Assembly (NCBI GenBank): GCA_017557345.1
Contig: JAFYZR010000056.1
Span: 1-40,901, forward strand
Length of the DNA: 40,901 nt
From: Paludibacteraceae bacterium
GTDB lineage: Bacteria; Bacteroidota; Bacteroidia; Bacteroidales; Paludibacteraceae
Direction of reading: 5' to 3'
Below, in pieces: positions 23,849 through 31,321 of this stretch (within the stretch, counting starts at the first letter, position 1; each line of letters starts with the position of its first letter). The notes beneath the pieces were generated by a model that made no database searches, was not told the DNA's origin, and saw only the letters and a list, made by a program, of their open reading frames with translations. The translations under genes and the position numbers were made by a program.

Positions 23849-25078
23849 CTATAGTCTGCGTTTAAAGAACCAGTTTTCTGCCACGGACGCACCGATAGTA
23901 AACCGCAAGCCGTTATCTTGTAATCCGGTAGGGCTGCCACGATGCGTATATTCAATGGTTGTATTGATGACGGTACCGATGGTCCATAGCGGGAATCCGA
24001 TACCGATGGATGCAGATATTTTCTTGGCTCCGATGGATGTAAGGTATTCATCCTGAACCTTCACACCCGCACGCCAAATCATGTGTTCCACGTACTTACG
24101 CCCTTGCGGGTTATGACGATATTCTACACCCGCGGCTATACGATTGGTATTCCGTAAACCGTAATCGGCACCCGTTAGGCCGGCATAGGCGGCTTCGGCC
24201 ATGTATTGGCGCTCGAAATCAAAGCCTACCGTCAGACGATTAGCCCATGTATAACTGGCTCCGACACCCCATACCATCGGCAGTTGCCAACCTCCTTCGT
24301 AAACAGGAATGGAGTCTTCCGTTTGGGTTTCTATAACGATGAGTTGGCTGTTGAGCTTCATCTTGTTCTCAAAAATGGCACCTATGTTAAACGAATGGTC
24401 GCCAAAAGTATGGAAAAACTGTGCTCCGTAACGGAAACGAATATTGCTCACACTCAGGATTTCATCCTGAATAGTGCTATTCAGACCCGATTCATCAAAC
24501 GTGACAGAGCGAAGATGGTTCAAGTCTCCCCACATGTAGTATATATTGGCGCCTAAAGCAAACCAGTTATATATATTAAAGCTCAAACCGCCATAAACCT
24601 GACTGATATTACCGTTGCCGTTATAGGTCTTGGTGTAGTGATAGCCACCTCCGGCCGTTGAGTCGCGTAATGTGATATCATAGCCTACGGAACTATATGG
24701 CAGCAAACCGAGCGACATGGCTATCCAGCGCTTATACAGCGGGAATTGCATGGTGACGTATTCAAGGTTTCCGTTCGCTTTGTTTTTCTTGCCTGCTGCA
24801 TCACTATAATGGCTCCACGAGGCACTCGCAGCTACATCGAACATAAAGGTCAGCGAGTCAATACCGGTGTACGAAGCAGGTTGTGAAGGATTGATAGCCT
24901 TATTGGAACGCATTCCGAATCCTACACCACCCATCGCTCGATAAGCGGCAGGCACGTTTTCGTTCATATCGCCATAGGCATAACGGGAGAATGGTGAACT
25001 GGTCATGTTCTGTGCCATTATTCCTACGCTAACCGTCAGCGCCAGCAGCAAAAATATGTTTCTATATAGTTTAAACAT
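23849..25078 (-). CDS. Outer-membrane beta-barrel protein of the lptC cluster
   Basis: A 409-residue protein with signal peptide (1-22, ending IMAQ) and a barrel-like pattern of amphipathic strands. The start of the mature protein, SSPFSRYAYGD, then RAMGGVGFGMRSNKAINPSQPASYTGID, recalls FadL/OmpP1-like long-chain hydrocarbon transporters, whose Bacteroidota homologues begin in a similar way. I cannot assign a substrate. It lies 8 nt after coaX and before the TPR and lptC genes, an order seen in other Bacteroidales, so it may help build or traffic lipids through the envelope. Confidence 0.8.
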   Translation of the reverse strand: MFKLYRNIFLLLALTVSVGIMAQNMTSSPFSRYAYGDMNENVPAAYRAMGGVGFGMRSNKAINPSQPASYTGIDSLTFMFDVAASASWSHYSDAAGKKNKANGNLEYVTMQFPLYKRWIAMSLGLLPYSSVGYDITLRDSTAGGGYHYTKTYNGNGNISQVYGGLSFNIYNWFALGANIYYMWGDLNHLRSVTFDESGLNSTIQDEILSVSNIRFRYGAQFFHTFGDHSFNIGAIFENKMKLNSQLIVIETQTEDSIPVYEGGWQLPMVWGVGASYTWANRLTVGFDFERQYMAEAAYAGLTGADYGLRNTNRIAAGVEYRHNPQGRKYVEHMIWRAGVKVQDEYLTSIGAKKISASIGIGFPLWTIGTVINTTIEYTHRGSPTGLQDNGLRFTIGASVAENWFFKRRL

Positions 25079-25086
25079 TTAAATCC

Positions 25087-25854
25087 TTATTCTTTCTGCA
25101 AAGCGGTCTTATTATACACCAGTATGTTATTCAGACCGATAAGCACAAGATTCTTCTCAAACAGCAATTCCCTTTTCTCGGTTTTCGAGGAACGCACATT
25201 ACGTAGTATATAAGGTGCATTTCCTCCGGTAAGGAAAGTCTTGAAGTGCGGCACTTTCTCACTCAACGTCCGCATATATCCCTTCACTTCATAGGCTACG
25301 CCGCGAATCACACCGGCTGCAATCGCATCTCGCGTGTTCTTGCCGAAAAGCGGAATCAACTCATTCTCATCGGTTTCCACTAACGGCAGTTTCTTCGTCA
25401 TTCGCTGCAGGATAGTAAAACGCATCTTCAATCCCGGAGCGATATTACCACCGAAATATTCGCCTTTTTCCGTCACAAAATCATACGTTATGGCCGAACC
25501 GACATCTATAATCAATAGATTCTCGTTGGGGCAAAGCGTTTTCGCGCCTACTGCTGCCGCCAAGCGGTCTTGACCAAGCGTCTGAGGACTCTCGTACGTG
25601 TTAATAATTGGAACGGGGGTGTTATGGTCAAACAGCACAAAGTGCTGTGAGCGGCGATGAAGCGTATTGACGATGGCAGCTTCTACATTAACAACGGAAC
25701 TGATGATTGAATCCGTTATTTCGTAGAGGTCAAATAATCGTTCAACCTCGGCTGATGAGAAACTCTTATAGATAAAATGAGCGATCATTTTACCCTCATC
25801 CGTCATCAGCGCTACTTTCGTTCTACTATTTCCTTGGTCAATACAAAGATTCAT
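25087..25854 (-). CDS. coaX: Type III pantothenate kinase
   Basis: A 255-residue ASKHA-fold kinase that phosphorylates pantothenate in the first step of coenzyme A synthesis. Visible: DQGNSRTKV (phosphate loop, DxGN), the PxxxGxDR-like QTLGQDRLAAAVGA, the second phosphate motif DVGSAITYDF, GGNIAPGLKMR, and GVIRGVAYEVKGY. Type III kinases are not inhibited by CoA and need a monovalent cation. The start codon is 6 bp from a run of 7-bp repeats that forms the whole spacer from the acyl-CoA synthetase gene; placing CoA synthesis next to a CoA-consuming enzyme is metabolically sensible. Confidence 0.95.
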   Translation of the reverse strand: MNLCIDQGNSRTKVALMTDEGKMIAHFIYKSFSSAEVERLFDLYEITDSIISSVVNVEAAIVNTLHRRSQHFVLFDHNTPVPIINTYESPQTLGQDRLAAAVGAKTLCPNENLLIIDVGSAITYDFVTEKGEYFGGNIAPGLKMRFTILQRMTKKLPLVETDENELIPLFGKNTRDAIAAGVIRGVAYEVKGYMRTLSEKVPHFKTFLTGGNAPYILRNVRSSKTEKRELLFEKNLVLIGLNNILVYNKTALQKE

Positions 25855-25860
25855 CTCACC

Positions 25861-25923
25861 TTACACCGTACACTCTACACCGTACACCGTACACCTTACA
25901 CCGTACACCATACACTCTACACC
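25861..25923. repeat. Nine 7-bp tandem units (GTACACC type) spanning the fadD-like stop
   Basis: Nine heptamers of form NNACACY in exact register: TTACACC, GTACACT, CTACACC, GTACACC twice, TTACACC, GTACACC, ATACACT, CTACACC. The last unit contains the acyl-CoA synthetase stop codon (25917-25919), and the first ends of the tract lies 6 bp from the coaX start. Confidence 0.93.
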
Positions 25924-27593
25924 ATACTGGTATACAGGAATCGCTTGATTGATTTCTTCGGAGTCTTCTCAAACTCATGCGGATAGATCTTCACGATTGC
26001 TATCTGCTCATATGCCGCCAGTTCCGAGTTCACCTGTTTGCGCGCGTCCTCGATAAATTCCTCAAATTGCTCATTGCTCATTCCGCTGGCATCCACCTCG
26101 TTATAATCCGGGCAGATAAGTGCCACAAGGCGATTGTCTTCCTGCTGCAGCACAAGCGATTCGAGCACATAAGGCATATTATTTATCTTCGCCTCGATTT
26201 CTTCAGGGTATATATTCTGTCCGCTTGGACCAAGTAACATTGTCTTGCAGCGGCCTTTGATGGAAAGGAAGCCATCTTTGTCCAGTATACCCAAATCGCC
26301 AGTCCGGAGCCAACCGTCTTTGGTAAAGCTCTCTTTCGTGGCCTGCGGATTCTTATAGTAGCCGACCATCGTGTTCTCGCCGCGTACGACAACTTCGCCT
26401 ATGCCTTCCTCATTTGGATCGTCTATACGAACCTCCATGATGCCCGGTAACGGCTTGCCGCAGGAATACAGCTTACTACCCTCATCGAAAGGCGTAAACG
26501 TAATCAGCGGCGCACATTCGGTCATTCCGTAACCAACCGACATAGGGAACTTGATGCGATATAGGAATGCTTCCACTTCCGGATTCAATGGCGCGCCACC
26601 GATAATCATCTGGCGGAACTCGCCTCCGAAAGCCTGTACCAGCTGTTCGCGGATCTTGGAGCATACCACCTCATCCAGGAACGGCACTTTCAGCACCCAA
26701 CTTACAGGCGGTTTCTGAATCTGAGGAACGATCATTTTCTTGTATATCTTCTCCAGAATCAAAGGCACAGATAGGATAAGTGTCGGTTTGACTTCTGCAA
26801 AAGCCTGGAGCAAAATCTTCGGCGAAGGGGTACGTCCGATGAGATACGTATGGCCGCCGGCTGCTAGGCAGGCAAGGAAATCAAACGCACATCCGTAAGC
26901 ATGCGCAAGAGGAAGGAAGGTCACGTGACGAGCGCCTTCAAATGTCAAATGGCTCTCGATTCCGTAACGGATGTTTCCTGCCAAACCGTTCAACGGCATG
27001 ATAACGCCTTTGCTAAAGCCCGTTGTGCCGCTCGTGTAGTTGATAGAACCGATTTGGTCGTTGCCACGCTCGTCGAAATGCAAGTCCTTTGCCCAATATC
27101 CATCCGGATGTTTCTCTTTGAACTTCGCTGCAATGGCTTCAAAATTGATCTTCTTCGGATCCAAAGCCAACGAGATTGGATGCCAATCGTTCAGACTGAC
27201 TGCTGCCAGCACATTCGGAATCTGGTCCAGATCGATGCCTTCCCAGTTGATATCGCTGATAAACAGCAGTTTAGAGCCCGAGTGATTGATGATATGAATG
27301 GCATCGTTCGCACGGAAATCCTGCAGAATGGGGACAATAATGGCACCATAGGTAACAGTTGCCAAAAAGACAGCCACCCAGTTGCTGTTGTTCTTGCCCA
27401 TCACGGCAATCTTGTCGTCCTTCTTGATATTGCACAGCTTGAATAGAATGTGCAATTTCTCGATATTGATTGCCAGTTGGCCATACGTCAAGGTTACATC
27501 CGTACCGTAGTCTGTTACGGCTGGCATGTCCCAGTGCTCCTTAAAGGAGCGCTCAAACATCTTGACAAAATTATATTTCTCTTCCGTCATCAT
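25917..27593 (-). CDS. Long-chain fatty acid-CoA ligase (AMP-forming)
   Basis: A 558-residue ANL-superfamily enzyme. The ATP/AMP motif is INYTSGTTGFSKG, then LPLAHAYG, the adenine-site GYGMTECAP, the hinge-proximal DGWLRTGDLG, and the C-terminal GPSGQNIYPEEIE in place of the usual catalytic-lysine region. It activates fatty acids to acyl-CoA at the membrane. FadD-like is the safest call; chain length is not determined. Start at 27593 or 27590 (ATG ATG), overlapping the preceding gene's TGA by 4 nt. The C-terminal residues TSMV lie at the edge of the 7-bp repeat tract. Confidence 0.92.
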   Translation of the reverse strand: MMTEEKYNFVKMFERSFKEHWDMPAVTDYGTDVTLTYGQLAINIEKLHILFKLCNIKKDDKIAVMGKNNSNWVAVFLATVTYGAIIVPILQDFRANDAIHIINHSGSKLLFISDINWEGIDLDQIPNVLAAVSLNDWHPISLALDPKKINFEAIAAKFKEKHPDGYWAKDLHFDERGNDQIGSINYTSGTTGFSKGVIMPLNGLAGNIRYGIESHLTFEGARHVTFLPLAHAYGCAFDFLACLAAGGHTYLIGRTPSPKILLQAFAEVKPTLILSVPLILEKIYKKMIVPQIQKPPVSWVLKVPFLDEVVCSKIREQLVQAFGGEFRQMIIGGAPLNPEVEAFLYRIKFPMSVGYGMTECAPLITFTPFDEGSKLYSCGKPLPGIMEVRIDDPNEEGIGEVVVRGENTMVGYYKNPQATKESFTKDGWLRTGDLGILDKDGFLSIKGRCKTMLLGPSGQNIYPEEIEAKINNMPYVLESLVLQQEDNRLVALICPDYNEVDASGMSNEQFEEFIEDARKQVNSELAAYEQIAIVKIYPHEFEKTPKKSIKRFLYTSMV

Positions 27594-28021
27594 AAGGCTT
27601 CAGATGGAATTTCTGCCGGTAATGGTGTTTCTACTTTTTTCTCCGATTGGGTCGAATAGATGCTATCCACGATAAATTGGCTGTTTCCACGCCATGGCAA
27701 CGTACCCAGATAACGCTTCCAATGAAGCTTTACACCTACGTTTGAACCTTCGTTGATACGGGCTGCTACCTGCTCACTTACCACCGAGAACTTAAACTCG
27801 TTCGATTGGATAGAACCGCTACCTTTGGTTGACTTCAGACCGGTTTGGATCATTTTGCCCTCATAGGTCTTGAAGATAAAACCTTCTTTCTGGAAATAGT
27901 TGATATCTCCTTCGTTCACTCCTTCGCTATATACGAAGCAAAACTTAAAGAAAATAAATATTGCCAGTCCGAGTATTGCCAGTACTGACAACCATGTAAC
28001 TACTTTTCCGCCTGTACTCAT
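27590..28021 (-). CDS. Small membrane-anchored protein, conserved in Bacteroidota
   Basis: A 143-residue protein with one N-terminal membrane helix (about 8-28) and a small soluble domain containing YSEGVNEGDINYFQKEGF, KTYEGKMIQTG and HWKRYLGTLPWRGNSQFIVDSI. This pattern (YSEG, then a KTYEG and a PWRG block) is familiar from short Bacteroidota proteins that databases have often mislabelled '6-phosphogluconate dehydrogenase'; there is no dehydrogenase fold here. Function unknown. The ATG at 28021 was chosen because it begins a clean helix; the longer reading runs into the promoter. It is the first gene of the seven-gene minus-strand run and is translationally coupled to the acyl-CoA ligase. 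Confidence 0.8.
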   Translation of the reverse strand: MSTGGKVVTWLSVLAILGLAIFIFFKFCFVYSEGVNEGDINYFQKEGFIFKTYEGKMIQTGLKSTKGSGSIQSNEFKFSVVSEQVAARINEGSNVGVKLHWKRYLGTLPWRGNSQFIVDSIYSTQSEKKVETPLPAEIPSEAL

Positions 28022-28054
28022 AATATATAAATTTTTAAACGATTTTACACTTTT

Positions 28055-28066
28055 CGTATGCATACG
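28055..28066. promoter_or_regulatory. 12-bp palindrome downstream of the envelope-operon promoter
   Basis: CGTATGCATACG is a perfect palindrome in the first 20 or so transcribed bases of the minus-strand operon. It may be an operator or mere chance. Confidence 0.3.
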
Positions 28067-28081
28067 CACACAAATCGGGGA

Positions 28082-28112
28082 CAAAGGTAATACATTTTTT
28101 TTGAATATGCAA
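28082..28112 (-). promoter_or_regulatory. Promoter for the seven-gene envelope/lipid operon
   Basis: On the minus strand TTG (28112-28110), followed by CATAT, and TACCTTTG (28089-28082) are 20 bp apart. This is the only convincing promoter I see for the genes from 28021 down to 20980. Confidence 0.85.
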
Positions 28113-28176
28113 ATTTTTTACACATTTTTTTGCAAGGCGAAATAAAATTTCGCAATTTATCTTGTGCCAATAGACG

Positions 28177-28191
28177 AAAATGTTCAATTTT
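28177..28191 (+). promoter_or_regulatory. 15-bp motif, copy 1, candidate operator
   Basis: AAAATGTTCAATTTT, with partial dyad symmetry AAAAT-GTTCA-ATTTT. Identical to the copy at 28251-28265, 74 bp away (about seven helical turns). Confidence 0.5.
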
Positions 28192-28194
28192 ACG

Positions 28195-28249
28195 GTTCTT
28201 CGAGGTTTGCTCGGTATTATGTCGGGGTTTTGTCCTAATTTTTTCTTCG
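28195..28249. repeat. Five 11-bp units (TCGGTA/TCGGGG cores)
   Basis: GTTCTTCGAGG, TTTGCTCGGTA, TTATGTCGGGG, TTTTGTCCTAA and TTTTTTCTTCG in 11-bp register. Degenerate, but the cores match the tract at 23739-23815. Confidence 0.65.
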
Positions 28250-28250
28250 T

Positions 28251-28265
28251 AAAATGTTCAATTTT
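28251..28265 (+). promoter_or_regulatory. 15-bp motif, copy 2, candidate operator
   Basis: Exact second copy of AAAATGTTCAATTTT, 52 bp upstream of the glnN -33 box. Placement upstream of a nitrogen-assimilation gene suggests a regulator site; unproven. Confidence 0.5.
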
Positions 28266-28317
28266 TCCCATCCAGAGGCCGACTTGCAAAAAAATTTACA
28301 AAAAAATGACTTAAGAT

Positions 28318-28348
28318 TTGCATATTTAAAAAAAATGTTGTAATTTTG
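28318..28348 (+). promoter_or_regulatory. glnN promoter
   Basis: TTG (28318-28320) followed by CATAT, and TAATTTTG (28341-28348), 20 bp apart, 52 bp upstream of the glnN ATG. Confidence 0.88.
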
Positions 28349-28400
28349 CAGTCGATTTTGAAATTCAATCTGATTAAAACTAAAAAATCACATCAAAAGT

Positions 28401-30590
28401 ATGGGAAATATTCGTTTTGATGCGTTAAAAGGCGCTTTTGAACACAAATTGGTCGAAACAGTAGAGCCGGAAGGCAAAGTGAAGGATTATTTCGCGCAGG
28501 ATGTTTTCACGCGCGATAAAATGAAGGAGTATATAGCGCAAGAAGTGCTAGACCAGTTATTTGACGATGTGGATAACGGTCGCACCATTCATCGCGATAT
28601 TGCCGATATTGTGGCCATTGGAATTCGCAAATGGGGCATTGAGCATGGCGCTACGCATTTCACACACTGGTTTCAGCCGTTGACTGGTGGTACCGCAGAG
28701 AAACATGATGCGTTCTTTACGCTTGACAAGAACGGAGCGTTAATGGAAGAGTTCAGCGGCGATTCGCTTTACCAGCAGGAACCGGATGCTTCGTCTTTCC
28801 CAAGTGGCGGTATCCGCAATACTTTCGAGGCACGCGGTTATTCAGCATGGGATCCTTCAAGTCCTGTCTTCCTTGTCGGAGACACGCTTTGTATCCCGAC
28901 GGTCTTTGTGGCTTATACCGGCGAAGCGCTTGACTATAAAACGCCACTCATTCGCTCGACTGCCTCTCTCTGTCACGCTGCGCGTGAAGTATGCGCTTAC
29001 TTCGACAAACAGGTGAAGCATGTGCATGTGAACTTAGGTTGGGAGCAAGAATATTTCCTGGTAGACGAAGCGCTCTATAACGCTCGTCCTGATTTGATGT
29101 TAACTGGCCGCACGCTCATGGGACACAATAGCGCCAAGAGCCAGCAGTTGGAAGATCACTATTTCGGTGCTATTCCTGCCCGCGTCCTGGCTTTCATGCG
29201 TGAATTGGAATATGAGGCACTCAAAGCCGGTATTCCTGTGCGTACGCGTCATAATGAGGTGGCGCCTAACCAATTTGAGATGGCGCCTATCTTCGAGGAA
29301 GTCAACTTGGCCAATGATCATAACTTACTCGTTATGAGCATTATGGAGCGCGTGGCAGAGAAACATCATTTCCGCGTACTCTTACACGAGAAACCTTATG
29401 CAGCCGTCAATGGTAGCGGTAAACATTGTAACTGGTCGCTGCAGACCAACACCGGCATTAACCTGTTAGCTCCGGGCAAGAACCCATACCAAAACCTGCA
29501 GTTCATCACTTTCCTTGTCAACGTGCTGATGGCCGTTCAACGCCATAACGGTCTGTTGAAAGCATCCATCGTCAGCGCCACTAACGAGCATCGTTTAGGT
29601 GCCAACGAAGCGCCTCCTGCTATCATCTCTGTCTTCTTAGGCAAGCAGATAACAGGCGTGTTAGATAAACTGGAGCATGCTACGGCTGAAGAAGCCATCA
29701 TCATCAATGCCAAGAAAGAGATGAAACTCGGTGTGGCCAATATCCCGGAGATTTTGCTTGACAATACCGATCGCAACCGTACTTCGCCGTTTGCCTTCAC
29801 CGGTAACCGCTTCGAGTTCCGTGCCGTAGGTTCGTCTGCCAACTGCGGTGCCGCCATGCTGGCGCTTAATGCCGCGGTAGCTGAGCAATTGATGCTTTTC
29901 AAGGATGAAGTGGACCAACGGATAGAAAAAGGCGAAGCGAAAGAACGCGTGCTCTTTGATGTCATCAAGAAATATATCATGGCCTGCAAAGCCATCCGTT
30001 TCGACGGAAACGGTTATAGCGACGAATGGAAAGCGGAAGCTGCAAAACGTGGCTTGGACTGCGAGACCAGCGTACCACTCGTTATCGATCGCTATTTGGC
30101 ACCGGACACCATTAAGATGTTTGAATACACTGGTGTTCTCAGCAAAGCTGAGTTACAGAGCCGCAGCGAAGTCAAATGGGAGACTTATGTCAAGAAACTG
30201 CAAATCGAGAGCCGTGTGATGGGCGACTTGGTAGTTAACCATGTGCTGCCTGCTGCAAAACGTTATCAGACCATGCTGCTGCAAAACGTACTGACCGTTA
30301 AACAGGTGTTCAGCGCTGACGAGACGGCCTCACTCAACAAAATGGATTATAGCATCATTCGTCAGATAGAGCATCATTCCTGTGCTATTCTGGAAGGTGT
30401 AGAGAAAATGACGGAAACACGGCATAAAGCTAACCGTCAGCCCGATGAGCGCAGCAAAGCGATTGCTTATCACGATACTGTTCTGCCTCTCATGGCAGAG
30501 ATTCGCGAGCATGCCGATGCATTGGAGATGATAGTGGACGATGAATTATGGACACTCCCGAAATATCGGGAACTAATGTTTGTGCATTAA
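28401..30590 (+). CDS. glnN: Glutamine synthetase type III
   Basis: A 729-residue protein matching the large GSIII family first described in Bacteroides. It makes glutamine from glutamate, ammonia and ATP. Visible: the GSIII N-terminal region (GNIRFDALKGAFEHKLVETV), the THFTHWFQPLTGGTAEKHD block, the metal/glutamate site VRTRHNEVAPNQFEMAPIFEE, and the ATP-side VNGSGKHCNWSLQTN. The C-terminal extension (about 600-729) is typical of the type. It starts a probable operon with dapF (3 nt later) and dapL, so nitrogen assimilation and diaminopimelate synthesis share one promoter. Together with gdhA this gives both low- and high-affinity ammonium routes within the window. Confidence 0.97.
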   Translation: MGNIRFDALKGAFEHKLVETVEPEGKVKDYFAQDVFTRDKMKEYIAQEVLDQLFDDVDNGRTIHRDIADIVAIGIRKWGIEHGATHFTHWFQPLTGGTAEKHDAFFTLDKNGALMEEFSGDSLYQQEPDASSFPSGGIRNTFEARGYSAWDPSSPVFLVGDTLCIPTVFVAYTGEALDYKTPLIRSTASLCHAAREVCAYFDKQVKHVHVNLGWEQEYFLVDEALYNARPDLMLTGRTLMGHNSAKSQQLEDHYFGAIPARVLAFMRELEYEALKAGIPVRTRHNEVAPNQFEMAPIFEEVNLANDHNLLVMSIMERVAEKHHFRVLLHEKPYAAVNGSGKHCNWSLQTNTGINLLAPGKNPYQNLQFITFLVNVLMAVQRHNGLLKASIVSATNEHRLGANEAPPAIISVFLGKQITGVLDKLEHATAEEAIIINAKKEMKLGVANIPEILLDNTDRNRTSPFAFTGNRFEFRAVGSSANCGAAMLALNAAVAEQLMLFKDEVDQRIEKGEAKERVLFDVIKKYIMACKAIRFDGNGYSDEWKAEAAKRGLDCETSVPLVIDRYLAPDTIKMFEYTGVLSKAELQSRSEVKWETYVKKLQIESRVMGDLVVNHVLPAAKRYQTMLLQNVLTVKQVFSADETASLNKMDYSIIRQIEHHSCAILEGVEKMTETRHKANRQPDERSKAIAYHDTVLPLMAEIREHADALEMIVDDELWTLPKYRELMFVH

Positions 30591-30593
30591 AGA

Positions 30594-31319
30594 ATGGAGA
30601 TTCCTTTCATAAAAATGCATGGTCTCGGGAATGACTATGTCTATATAGACTGTTTCCCGAAACACACAGCAAAACTTATTGCCGGGATAAAGCTCTCCGT
30701 TTTGGCTCAGCGTGTCTCAGATCGCCATTTCGGTATCGGCTCAGACGGCTTAGTGTTGATCATGCCGAGTAAAGTGGCAAATGTGCGCATGCGTATGTTC
30801 AATGCAGATGGAAGCGAGGCAGAGATGTGCGGTAATGCGGCACGTTGTGTCGCTAAATATGCGTACGAGCATGGCCTATGTGGCAATCCAGTGACCTTGG
30901 AAACACTTGCAGGAATAAAACATATCACGCTTCAAACGCAAAAGAACAGAGTAACGTCTGTGACGGTTGAGATGGGCTCTTCAATGGGCAATCCGCATAA
31001 AGTGATTATCACGGAAGAACCGGTAGCGGCCTTATCGCTCTACGGTATTGAAGGAACGAATGTGGAGTGGATTAATGTACTCAACAGACGCGAGATAGCT
31101 ATGCGTGTATGGGAACGAGGCACGGGTGAAACGATGGCTTGTGGCACAGGAGCATGTGCCGCTGTCATGGCAGCCATCGAGCAAGGATTGACGGATAGTG
31201 AGGTTACTGTTCATCTGCGCGGAGGAGACCTGCTCGTCCGTCGTGATCAGCAAGGGACAATCTTTATGACCGGTCCTGCCACAGAAGTCTTTCGCGGAAC
31301 ATATAATTGGGAGGACTAA
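30594..31319 (+). CDS. dapF: Diaminopimelate epimerase
   Basis: A 241-residue enzyme that converts LL- to meso-diaminopimelate for lysine and peptidoglycan. Both catalytic cysteines are present: C79 in EMCGNAARC and C183 in ETMACGTGAC. The N-terminal MHGLGNDYVYID and FNADGS motifs are also typical. It is some 30 residues shorter than E. coli DapF, with loops missing around SSMGNPHKVI and before EGTNVEW, but no catalytic part is lost. It follows glnN by 3 nt and is followed by dapL, whose product LL-DAP is its substrate. Confidence 0.95.
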   Translation: MEIPFIKMHGLGNDYVYIDCFPKHTAKLIAGIKLSVLAQRVSDRHFGIGSDGLVLIMPSKVANVRMRMFNADGSEAEMCGNAARCVAKYAYEHGLCGNPVTLETLAGIKHITLQTQKNRVTSVTVEMGSSMGNPHKVIITEEPVAALSLYGIEGTNVEWINVLNRREIAMRVWERGTGETMACGTGACAAVMAAIEQGLTDSEVTVHLRGGDLLVRRDQQGTIFMTGPATEVFRGTYNWED

Positions 31320-31321
31320 CA

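Larger units (their letters stand above)
28022..28400. other. 379-bp divergent intergenic region upstream of glnN
   Basis: No gene here. Contents: 12-bp palindrome (28055-28066), minus-strand promoter (28082-28112), a perfect 7-bp stem GCGAAAT / ATTTCGC (28137-28153), two copies of a 15-bp motif (28177-28191, 28251-28265), an 11-bp-period repeat between them (28195-28249), and the glnN promoter (28318-28348). Confidence 0.85.

Noticed and set aside
25855-25923. CRISPR-like array
   Set aside because: Units are 7 bp with no spacers, and there are no cas genes in the window.
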